Source: Candidatus Atribacteria bacterium (GTDB taxonomy: Bacteria; Atribacterota; Phoenicimicrobiia; Phoenicimicrobiales; Phoenicimicrobiaceae). Taken from it: DNA of 42,987 nt. Location: contig DSEL01000181.1 of assembly GCA_011056645.1 (NCBI GenBank), positions 1-42,987 of the forward strand, read 5' to 3'. Numbering within the stretch: the first letter of the stretch is position 1; every line of letters starts with the position of its first letter. Positions 34,100 to 41,423 of the stretch are shown piece after piece. The notes below the pieces were generated by a model that searched no databases, was not told the origin of the DNA, and saw only the letters and a list, made by a program, of their open reading frames with translations. A program made the position numbers and the translations under genes.

Positions 34100-35409
34100 T
34101 TTCTATCCTCTACTGGTACATATTCTTCGCATTTCTTCGTAATATATATCTCTTTAAATTTTGCAAATCGAGGTAAGGGTTCACCGATTAAAGGTAAAGC
34201 CCAATTTATAAATTCATCGGTTACGTCTACCCTATTGGAGCAAATCCATTTTTTGGGAAATTCCCTTTCTGAATTTGCCACGATATCTAATGGTATTTTA
34301 CCATAATTTACCTTATAAGGTAAATTAGGATTTCTTATAATTGTGGACATAAAAGCATTTTCTCCTGATAAGGCAATTTTAACGGCATATGCCCCCACCT
34401 GATAAGCCTCATTTCTATCAACGTTGGATACATAGGCAATCTCTCTCCTTTGGCGGGTACCTGGCCTTTCTGAGCGAGCTATTCCTCTAATTATCAACCG
34501 ACTTTGTGCTCTTCCCTGAGCATCTTTCCTATCGATTCCATTAAGGTAATTAGTAACTACCTGTTCTACTGTCCTTTCAGAAGCACTAAATTGAGCATGG
34601 CCAAAGTTATCCCGGAGTATTCCCAAATCACCTACTTCTACTCCCTCCCCAATCACTACTATACACCTTCTATATTTACTTAATTTTTCATTTACCCTTT
34701 CAGTTAACAACTCTAAATTACCCTGATAATCATCTTTAGATAGAGATTCTGGAAGAATGATTAGTAAAGGCATATCTCTTTTGGGATCAGCGAGTCTTGC
34801 CGCCGCCGGGATAAAACCTATCTTTCTTCCCATGACTCCGATTATCAAAACCGGATCGCTGGTATAGCTAGCCTTGTTCTCCTCATTTGCTTCCAATATA
34901 TTAATAGCTAAATTACGGGCAACGCTTCCATATCCGGGATCGTGATCACATATTGCAAATGTTCCATCATCTTGCAATGGACCTCCTACGTCGTTATCAA
35001 TAGTTTTAGGTACGCCGGTACAAATCAACGCTAAATTTTCTTTTTGGGCTAATTTGCTTACTTTGTTAGCTGTATCCATGGAGTCTCCGCCTCCACAGTA
35101 GAAGAAATATCCAACATCGTGCCTCTTAAAAACCTCAATAATACGTTCCAGATCCTCATCATTTTTTATTTTGTACCTACAACTGCCTATTGTTCCTGCA
35201 GATGCAGTTTCTGCTAATAGAGCTATTTGATGTGGTTCCTGAGCAGAAATATCTATTAATTCTTCTTTTAGAACCCCAAGAATACCCATCTTTGAACCAT
35301 ATATTTTATCAACTTTTTTAGAAGAAATTAATTGGTCAATCACTCCCCTAATACTATTATTAATCACCGAGGTTGGACCGCCTGATTGGGCAATAATTAC
35401 GTTCTTCAT
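34093..35409 (-). CDS. pfp: PPi-type 6-phosphofructokinase
   Basis: 438-residue phosphofructokinase family member. Two residues that set phosphoryl donor point to pyrophosphate: D109 in CGGGDSMDT (where ATP enzymes have Gly) and K135 in GVPKTIDND (where ATP enzymes have Gly). The position before D109, usually Asp or Asn, is Gly here, which is unusual. MGRKIGFIPAAARLAD and the C-terminal substrate loop are normal. The reversible PPi enzyme works in glycolysis and gluconeogenesis and can also phosphorylate sedoheptulose 7-phosphate in anaerobes lacking transaldolase. That would fit a pentose-phosphate role beside gnd. RBS AAAGGAG. Confidence 0.9.
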   Translation of the reverse strand: MKNVIIAQSGGPTSVINNSIRGVIDQLISSKKVDKIYGSKMGILGVLKEELIDISAQEPHQIALLAETASAGTIGSCRYKIKNDEDLERIIEVFKRHDVGYFFYCGGGDSMDTANKVSKLAQKENLALICTGVPKTIDNDVGGPLQDDGTFAICDHDPGYGSVARNLAINILEANEENKASYTSDPVLIIGVMGRKIGFIPAAARLADPKRDMPLLIILPESLSKDDYQGNLELLTERVNEKLSKYRRCIVVIGEGVEVGDLGILRDNFGHAQFSASERTVEQVVTNYLNGIDRKDAQGRAQSRLIIRGIARSERPGTRQRREIAYVSNVDRNEAYQVGAYAVKIALSGENAFMSTIIRNPNLPYKVNYGKIPLDIVANSEREFPKKWICSNRVDVTDEFINWALPLIGEPLPRFAKFKEIYITKKCEEYVPVEDRKK

Positions 35410-35493
35410 CTATCTATTTCTCTCCTTTTATCTTAATCGATAGCTCAAAACTCAAAACTTTTTTTGTATAAAGAAATTCCTCTACCATTATAA

Positions 35494-36771
35494 CTATTTT
35501 ATTTTGTAAAGATACTTCCCGCCATTTTCAATCCATAGTTTCCCTGGTCCGATGAAATCTTTCTGATGAATTGAATCCGGATTCCGATAACCCAACCCTA
35601 CTGATTCACAAATTTCTTTCGAAATTCCAGTAGCTAAAGTAACTTTAAAGTCAAAATCTTCTTTTCCGGAATTAATATCATATTTTCCTGTCCCCCTTAC
35701 ATTAATCACGTGAGCAGCTATATTTTTACTAAATTTAGGATTTATTTCTGTATATTTCTTTACATAATCTTTGCAATGATAACCTATTTGCCTTAAGGCA
35801 AGATCCATCTTTGATCGGGAATGAAAGCACTTGATATGAGGAGCATAAATAATAATTTCTCCACCTGGAGCCATAACTCCGGGACTCTGCAATTTATAAG
35901 AACCTTTCCCGGCAGTCCAAATTTCATCATAACTCTGGTCAATAACCTGAACTGCACAATCAAGGGGCTCATCTATATAAATCACATGAATTTTCGAACT
36001 TAATTTTGCCGCTTGTTTATAAGTTTCGATAAAGCCATTAAATCCTACATCTACATATAAACCTTTGGGTATTACTTGGTGCCCTTTTTCTTGAAAGACC
36101 ATATTAAAAGAAATAACGGGAGCCTTTATCCGGTCAAAAATATAAGAAGCTCCCTGTTTTATCACTTCTCGAGCAGGATTATCTACTGTGCCGATAATTC
36201 GAGGAATACCGATAAGAACCGCTGCCCAGTGCAGTAAATCTATCACCTCCGGACCAGAACTACCCGGGAAAAACACCTTTAATCCTCCCGCATAACCGGC
36301 GGATTCATGAGGTAATGTTCCACTTAAGGCAATAATCAGATCATAATCTTCGGTAATTAACTTATTTACCACTATCGTTATAGACTGAGAAAGATCTCCT
36401 TGAGTTTTCTCAGCGACAAAAGAAGCAGGGATTTCCCCCATGTTTATTAGTTTTTGAGGGTTATTATATTCATGATTATAAAAATGGTTAAAATTAATTT
36501 CAGAAGAGAGCCCCAACTTTTCCCGAATTTCTATTTCAGTCATCGCTCTATGAGTTCCACCGGCGTTTAAAGAATCAATTTTACTCATTCCTTTATTTTT
36601 TAACTCTTCATAGATAAAAGGAACTAATTTATCGGTAAAGTCTGTTCTGGTATAATCAGGATGGATTAATAGAACTTTTTTTACCGAATAAAAATCTTTC
36701 AGACCTTCCTTTACAATTTCTTCTAATTGTTCATCCGTCAATTCTCCATTGAGATCCTCAATTGAAAGCAC
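35494..36771 (-). CDS. LarA-superfamily nickel-pincer racemase/epimerase
   Basis: 425-residue DUF2088/LarA homologue. LarA carries a covalent nickel-pincer nucleotide and shuttles hydride at a 2-hydroxy acid. Here H155, K165 and H181 (PHESAGYAGGLKVFFPG then LLHWAAV) keep exactly the spacing of LarA H174, K184 and H200, and D39/R42 (PDYTRTD) and H74 (GGTHR) match other active-site positions. So an active pincer enzyme is expected. Homologues include lactate and malate racemases and a D-gluconate 2-epimerase. Between gnd and pfp and downstream of the uronate genes, a sugar-acid substrate is the best inference. The start is GTG with GGGAGG. LarB, LarC and LarE are not in the window. Confidence 0.88.
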   Translation of the reverse strand: MLSIEDLNGELTDEQLEEIVKEGLKDFYSVKKVLLIHPDYTRTDFTDKLVPFIYEELKNKGMSKIDSLNAGGTHRAMTEIEIREKLGLSSEINFNHFYNHEYNNPQKLINMGEIPASFVAEKTQGDLSQSITIVVNKLITEDYDLIIALSGTLPHESAGYAGGLKVFFPGSSGPEVIDLLHWAAVLIGIPRIIGTVDNPAREVIKQGASYIFDRIKAPVISFNMVFQEKGHQVIPKGLYVDVGFNGFIETYKQAAKLSSKIHVIYIDEPLDCAVQVIDQSYDEIWTAGKGSYKLQSPGVMAPGGEIIIYAPHIKCFHSRSKMDLALRQIGYHCKDYVKKYTEINPKFSKNIAAHVINVRGTGKYDINSGKEDFDFKVTLATGISKEICESVGLGYRNPDSIHQKDFIGPGKLWIENGGKYLYKIK

Positions 36772-36786
36772 ATTAATCCTCCCTCT

Positions 36787-36825
36787 TTAGATATAGTGAT
36801 AAGTGATAAGTGACGAGTAATAAGA
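36787..36825. repeat. Heptamer array, left side of four-helix-bundle gene
   Basis: Units GTGATAA, GTGATAA, GTGACGA, GTAATAA follow each other at 7-nt spacing. This is the inverted orientation relative to the array at 37117-37163. It encodes the last residues of the four-helix-bundle protein. Confidence 0.6.
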
Positions 36826-37104
36826 AAAAAAGAAAAAACTGTATTTAAAATTATTTAAATATTCTAACCCGTTTGCAATAATAATTTGCGTTTCAAGTTC
36901 AGATAATGATCCTAGGGCTATGTATAAAAATTGAATAAATTCTTTTTTAGAACTTCTTGCCGCACCTTCAGCAATATTTGAAGGAACAGAAACCGCTGCT
37001 CTTCTTATTTGGTTTGTTAAACCATACAGTTCTTTGTTGGGAAAAGACTCAGTAATTCTGTAAATATTACTGACCAAATCCATACTTTTTTTCCAAACTT
37101 CCAA
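36787..37104 (-). CDS. Four-helix-bundle protein (23S rRNA intervening-sequence protein family)
   Basis: About 105 residues of the S23/four-helix-bundle family (PF05635 type). The core VWKKSMDLVSNIYRIT, FPNKELYGLTNQIRRAAVSV and PSNIAEGAARSSKKEFIQFL is well kept. No ATG precedes the conserved start: the frame runs from an upstream TGA through NHKDLEVWKK, so the initiator is probably TTG at 37104 and the natural start may be lost. The C-terminal stretch after NFKYSF (SYYSSLITYHYI) is encoded by a heptamer array. No 23S rRNA, reverse transcriptase or variable repeat is nearby, so its role is unknown. Confidence 0.75.
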   Translation of the reverse strand: MEVWKKSMDLVSNIYRITESFPNKELYGLTNQIRRAAVSVPSNIAEGAARSSKKEFIQFLYIALGSLSELETQIIIANGLEYLNNFKYSFFFFSYYSSLITYHYI

Positions 37105-37116
37105 ATCTTTGTGATT

Positions 37117-37163
37117 TCTTACTTCTTTACTTATTATTCCTCACTCATTACTCATTACTCATT
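37117..37163. repeat. Heptamer array, right side of four-helix-bundle gene
   Basis: Includes TTACTTC, TTTACTTATTATTCC and three clean units of TCACTCAT/TTACTCA type (about 37140-37161). The gnd stop codon TGA (37159-37161) lies in the last unit. With the left array it forms a degenerate inverted repeat around the four-helix-bundle gene. Confidence 0.6.
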
Positions 37164-38649
37164 TTGTCCATTCCTTCTCCGGGCGTTCGCGTTCCATCCA
37201 TTCTGTATGAAATTCTCTCATTTTTCCTTCCTGCGTAGTCATGACTTCCGGATCATCTAATCCTTTAATTTTAAAATAACCATGAGCTCCAAAATAATCT
37301 CTTTGTAAGGCTGATACTTGAGCAGATACCATAATTGGGCTGGTTAGCTGAAGAACATAATCAAAAGCATTATTCATCGCCGGAGCAGGTACTTTTACCC
37401 AATGAGCAATTTCTATAAAATTAGCTAATTTATTAAGACTTTGCTTAACTACCAAGGCGAATCGAGGAGCAGTTAAAAGGCTAGGTATTTCCGGATTCTC
37501 TTGATAAGCTTTGGTAACTTCATCTAAAAACTGAGCTCGAATTATACAACCGCTTCGCCACCCTTTAACAATTTCTCCTAGATTAAGCTCCCATTCATAT
37601 TTTTTAGAAGCAGCCTGTAATAAAGCCATACCTTGAGCATAAGAAGAAATTTTAGCCAGATATAGGGCATCATGAGCGATTTTAATAAATTGCTCTTTTT
37701 CTCCTACATATTTTTCTTTAGAAATAGATATCTCTTTGGAAACTTGTATCCTTAAATCTTTGTCTTGAGACATCTCTCGAGAGAAAACCGCCGCAGTAAT
37801 AGTGGGAATGGGGACTAATAATTCCAAAGCGCTTTGTACTGTCCAGGTACCTGTTCCTTTCATCCTGGTAATATCAGCTGTTCGATCAACTAGATATTCA
37901 CTGCTCTTTTTATCTTTCTCTTTCATGCTTTCTCCGGTAATTTCTATCAAATACGATCGTAAAACATCCTCTTCTTTGTTCCACTCAGCTATAATATGAG
38001 CGATTTCTAATGAACTCATATTTAAAGCATTTTTAAACACCCAGACACATTCACCGATTAATTGCATATCTCCATATTCAATACCATTATGGACCATTTT
38101 CACAAAATGACCTGCTCCATCAGGTCCTATATAGGATACACAGGGAACACCATCATAAGCCTTAGCAGCAATTTTCTTGAATAGGTCTTTAACCAAGGAG
38201 TAGGCTTCTTTCTGTCCGCCAGGCATGATAGCCGGTCCTTTTAATGCTCCTTCTTCTCCCCCGGAAATACCTGTACCGATAAATAATAATCCTAGATCAT
38301 TTAATTCTTTATTGCGCCTTATTGTATCTTTAAAATAAGAATTTCCGGCATCAATGATTAGGTCTCCTTTATCCAGTAAAGGAACGAGTTTTAATATAAA
38401 ATCATCAACCGGTTTTCCCTGCTTTACCAGCAAGATTATCTTACGAGGGGATTCTAAGGAATCTACAAATTCCTCTAAAGAATAAGCTGGAAATATATTT
38501 TTCCCCCGGGCTGCTCCTCTAGCAAAATCTTCTGCTTTGGCACTGGTTCTATTATATACAGCTACAGAATAACCCTTATCCTCCATATTTAAAATTAAAT
38601 TTTGTCCCATTACTCCTAAGCCGATCAATCCGATATCTTTCTTTTTCAT
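37159..38649 (-). CDS. gnd: 6-phosphogluconate dehydrogenase, decarboxylating
   Basis: 496-residue 6-phosphogluconate dehydrogenase giving ribulose 5-phosphate, CO2 and NAD(P)H. The N-terminal nucleotide motif is IGLGVMGQNLILNM; the next acidic/basic region is VYNRTSAKAEDF, the segment that sets NADP against NAD preference. The catalytic motif GTGISGGEEGALKGPAIMPGG is split here only by length, and the catalytic lysine is in HFVKMVHNGIEYGDMQLI. MKGTGTWTVQSALEL binds substrate. It lies within the uronate region, followed by the four-helix-bundle and LarA-like genes. No 6-phosphogluconolactonase, G6P dehydrogenase or gluconate kinase is visible in the window. RBS AAAAAGGAG. Confidence 0.95.
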   Translation of the reverse strand: MKKKDIGLIGLGVMGQNLILNMEDKGYSVAVYNRTSAKAEDFARGAARGKNIFPAYSLEEFVDSLESPRKIILLVKQGKPVDDFILKLVPLLDKGDLIIDAGNSYFKDTIRRNKELNDLGLLFIGTGISGGEEGALKGPAIMPGGQKEAYSLVKDLFKKIAAKAYDGVPCVSYIGPDGAGHFVKMVHNGIEYGDMQLIGECVWVFKNALNMSSLEIAHIIAEWNKEEDVLRSYLIEITGESMKEKDKKSSEYLVDRTADITRMKGTGTWTVQSALELLVPIPTITAAVFSREMSQDKDLRIQVSKEISISKEKYVGEKEQFIKIAHDALYLAKISSYAQGMALLQAASKKYEWELNLGEIVKGWRSGCIIRAQFLDEVTKAYQENPEIPSLLTAPRFALVVKQSLNKLANFIEIAHWVKVPAPAMNNAFDYVLQLTSPIMVSAQVSALQRDYFGAHGYFKIKGLDDPEVMTTQEGKMREFHTEWMERERPEKEWTK

Positions 38650-38914
38650 CTATATTTTCTCCTTTTTAATCATATTAATTATTTGGCCAGTTGTCCAGTT
38701 ACTCGGTTTGTTAGTTATTAAATTACATAGAGTTGTTTATTCGAAACCTGTAACCTGCAACCCATAAACAAAAACTCATCACTCATTGCTCATTACCGTA
38801 TTGCAATCTATTCAACGCTCTACACTCTTGTTTTGTCTCCTGACTTCTGTATTCTATATTCCTAATTCTTTCTTTCTCTTCCTCTTCACTATATACTATA
38901 TACCATATACTAAT
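38650..38914. repeat. 265-bp spacer filled with heptamer-like repeats
   Basis: Between the SDR gene and gnd. From 38746 to 38808 nine 7-nt units follow in phase (ACCTGTA, ACCTGCA, ACCCATA, AACAAAA, ACTCATC, ACTCATT, GCTCATT, ACCGTAT, TGCAATC). At 38888-38915 ACTATAT, ACTATAT, ACCATAT and ACTAATT lead directly into the SDR stop codon. No coding region or clear promoter is visible. Confidence 0.55.
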
Positions 38915-39739
38915 TTATACTCCCGAGAAAGCACTAAACCCTCCATCGACAGGAACAACGATTCCGGTGACAAATTTTGCGGCATCAGAAGCCAGCCAAA
39001 TGCAGGCACCGATTAAATCTTCAGGATCTCCAAAATTACCCATCGGAGTGTGGGCAATAACCAATTGTCCTCTTGGTGTTAAGTCACCTTTTTCAGTGGT
39101 AAGTAGATATCGGTTTTGGGTAGTTAAGAAGAACCCCGGAGCCAGTGCGTTCACTCGTAATTTTTTATTATATTCTTGAGCAAAATGTACGGCCAACCAC
39201 TGGGTAAAATTGCTTACCGCTGCCTTGGCGGCAGAATAACCAGATACCTTGGTAAGAGGACGATAAGCACTCATAGAAGAAATGTTTATGATAGAACCAC
39301 CTTCTGTGTTTTTTATCATATCCTTTCCAAAAATTTGAGAAGGAAGCATAGCACCTCCAAAAAGATTAAGTCCCACTACTTTTTCTAAAGCGGAAAGTGG
39401 TAAATCAAAAAATTTTAGATCCTCCGAGGTGGTAGCTTCTTTCATATTCCCCCCTGCCGCATTAATCAAGATATCTATTTTACTAAAATTTTCAATTAAT
39501 TCATCCCGACAGATTTTAATCTTTTTAATATCCATCACATCTAGATAATAACCTTTAGCTTCTATCCCTTCTGATTTTAATTCTTGGGCAACTTTATCAG
39601 CATTTACAATATCACATATGGCTATCCTGGCGCCTGCTTTGCCTAACCCTCGGGCAATAGCAGAACCTAAAATTCCTCCGCCTCCGGTAATCGCTACATT
39701 CTTCCCTTCTAAACTAAACATTTGTAAATTTTCCTTCAT
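38915..39739 (-). CDS. uxuB: SDR-type D-mannonate oxidoreductase (fructuronate reductase)
   Basis: 274-residue short-chain dehydrogenase. The nucleotide-binding motif is TGGGGILGSAIARGLG; N of INAAGGN; catalytic Ser, Tyr and Lys in ISSMSAYRPLTKVSGYSAAKAA. The end DGGFSAFSGV resembles the YjmF-type enzymes that reduce D-fructuronate to D-mannonate in bacteria lacking the long-chain UxuB. The position immediately after uxaC and uxaE strengthens this reading. The symbol is functional rather than based on homology to E. coli UxuB. RBS GGAGGG. Its stop codon abuts a heptamer array. Confidence 0.82.
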   Translation of the reverse strand: MKENLQMFSLEGKNVAITGGGGILGSAIARGLGKAGARIAICDIVNADKVAQELKSEGIEAKGYYLDVMDIKKIKICRDELIENFSKIDILINAAGGNMKEATTSEDLKFFDLPLSALEKVVGLNLFGGAMLPSQIFGKDMIKNTEGGSIINISSMSAYRPLTKVSGYSAAKAAVSNFTQWLAVHFAQEYNKKLRVNALAPGFFLTTQNRYLLTTEKGDLTPRGQLVIAHTPMGNFGDPEDLIGACIWLASDAAKFVTGIVVPVDGGFSAFSGV

Positions 39740-39785
39740 TATTCCCTCCTCCTTGTGTTCAATAGTTTATTAAAAAATTTCTCTC

Positions 39786-39885
39786 TTTCTGTCATTGCGA
39801 GCTTGCCCGAGACAAGCGTGGCAATCTCAACTATTGGTATATAACGTATTTTTTTATGTAGGGGGCGGATTCATCTGCCCCGGTA
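39786..39885. repeat. Two intergenic repeat elements in tandem
   Basis: TGTCATTGCGAG and CGTGGCAATCTC (about 39794-39830) are the two halves of a repeat I know from many bacterial genomes. They are followed by a palindrome of GGGGGCGGATTCATCTGCCCC type (about 39860-39880), another common element. Both fall between uxaE and the SDR gene. Confidence 0.6.
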
Positions 39886-39923
39886 TTTACTCATTAATTA
39901 TTACACATTACTTGTTACTGTAT
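39886..39923. repeat. Heptamer array at the uxaE stop codon
   Basis: Five units in phase: TTACTCA, TTAATTA, TTACACA, TTACTTG, TTACTGT, then ATTTAT containing the uxaE stop. The last part is nearly identical to the array beside the DUF6485-like gene. Confidence 0.6.
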
Positions 39924-41423
39924 TTATATACTAACTAAAAGTACCAAATGTCTCCTGATATGATTAGAAAGTTCCCTATAATGCTCTTCTTCGTAATCAA
40001 ATAATACTTTATAGATTCTATCTTTATAAATATATTTTCCTCTATCGTCCTTATCCTTGAGAATAGATCCATAAGTTATGTGAATAAGTTGTCGAGAGTC
40101 ATTCTGTTTAAAAAGACTTGCCAATTCATTATCAGAAACTTCATCTAAATTGGGTATACGGGATAGGTCAGTGGTTAAATTGTATGATGCTCTATCTTTT
40201 TCAAAATTCTCCAAAGCAAATCGATGAATTTCCCGATAAAGAGCCGGGTTTTTCATAGCAATAACTTTTACTTCCTCTAACCAGCTAGTCCCGGCAGTTT
40301 TAATATGACAAAAGCTATCGGTCTCCCGAGAAAAAATAGGATAAACAGAAAACTTATCACTCCCGGTGTGAAGGGAAAGTTTATAGCCACCAATACTTTT
40401 ACTTAAAGCTGCGTGCAGAGAAAATTCCCTGGCAAATTCCTCTACATTTCCTATATACTCTATCCCTTTTTGCCAATCTCCTAAGAAATGAAGGGCTAAA
40501 TTCTGAAAATCTACTCCTCTTCTATGAAGTTCTAAGACAATAAATAGATGAGCCAGAGGAGAAGTAACTGTAGGGGTTTCATCTACAGATATTTCTAAAT
40601 CAAATTTTTCCTTTTTGTAACCTGTTAAGAATTCATAACATCTCAACACGTGATTTAGCGCTTCAGAATAAGTAATTATAATTTCTTTTAATGATTGGTC
40701 GTCAAAAATTAATTCTTTCCCATTAACCTTATATGATTTACCTAAATACAATTTTTTTATTTCCTTACAATTAGGAATTTGATTATAAAGTTGGTCTAAT
40801 TCTTGCTTACCTAACTTTTCAATATCATTTCTGATAAAATCGGAAGGGTCTACGGTGAACATTGTAAAGCCACAATCTACCGCTTCTTTCAGCTCTTTAA
40901 TATTTTTTACATGATCGGCATCCGCCCCAAAAGGACCTTCATATCCCGCTTCAAAACAACCCCAAATCGCATCATCTAAAACTTTCTGCCAATTTCTCTC
41001 GGTTCGAGCCATCTCTCTAACCGATTGCTGGGCTAAAATCGGAAAAATATCTTTACCCAGAAAAGCCTGAAGATGGGCTGGAGTAGCTATACCCAATCGA
41101 TCTCCAGTGCCAAAAGAAGCCCTTATACCACAAAAAGAAGGATTTAGGTGCGGGAATATTTCTCGTAATAGAGAAAGATTAAGATGGTTTAAATAACATT
41201 TCTTTATAGCCAATTTATTTTCATCCGCTATCTTCTCTTCTAAATTCTCCCCTTCAAATTTATTAGTAAGATCAGGAGCTGCAAAAATTATCAAATTTTT
41301 TTCTTTATCACCTTTCGCCATAAAAAAATAATTATCTTTTTCTGACATTATAGAAGATGAATATGCCTTATATCTATCACTATGATACTTATCAAAATAC
41401 TGTAAAATATCCTGTTTATTCAT
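39924..41423 (-). CDS. uxaE: Tagaturonate epimerase
   Basis: 499-residue member of the UxaE family, which interconverts D-tagaturonate and D-fructuronate at C4 and so merges galacturonate with glucuronate catabolism. The signature SFGTGDRLGIATPAHL is clear, and FGADADHVK, LEISVDETPTVTSPLAH, LHTGSDKFSVYPIF and HIKTAGTSWLEE match the rest of the family, including metal-binding His and Glu candidates. Its ATG lies 8 nt inside uxaC, indicating translational coupling, with GGGAGAG as ribosome site. With the SDR gene downstream, both hexuronates can be reduced to mannonate. Confidence 0.9.
   Translation of the reverse strand: MNKQDILQYFDKYHSDRYKAYSSSIMSEKDNYFFMAKGDKEKNLIIFAAPDLTNKFEGENLEEKIADENKLAIKKCYLNHLNLSLLREIFPHLNPSFCGIRASFGTGDRLGIATPAHLQAFLGKDIFPILAQQSVREMARTERNWQKVLDDAIWGCFEAGYEGPFGADADHVKNIKELKEAVDCGFTMFTVDPSDFIRNDIEKLGKQELDQLYNQIPNCKEIKKLYLGKSYKVNGKELIFDDQSLKEIIITYSEALNHVLRCYEFLTGYKKEKFDLEISVDETPTVTSPLAHLFIVLELHRRGVDFQNLALHFLGDWQKGIEYIGNVEEFAREFSLHAALSKSIGGYKLSLHTGSDKFSVYPIFSRETDSFCHIKTAGTSWLEEVKVIAMKNPALYREIHRFALENFEKDRASYNLTTDLSRIPNLDEVSDNELASLFKQNDSRQLIHITYGSILKDKDDRGKYIYKDRIYKVLFDYEEEHYRELSNHIRRHLVLLVSI

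Noticed and set aside
36787-37104. Accessory protein of a diversity-generating retroelement or an rRNA intervening sequence
   Set aside because: The protein family fits both, but there is no reverse transcriptase, template/variable repeat pair or rRNA nearby.
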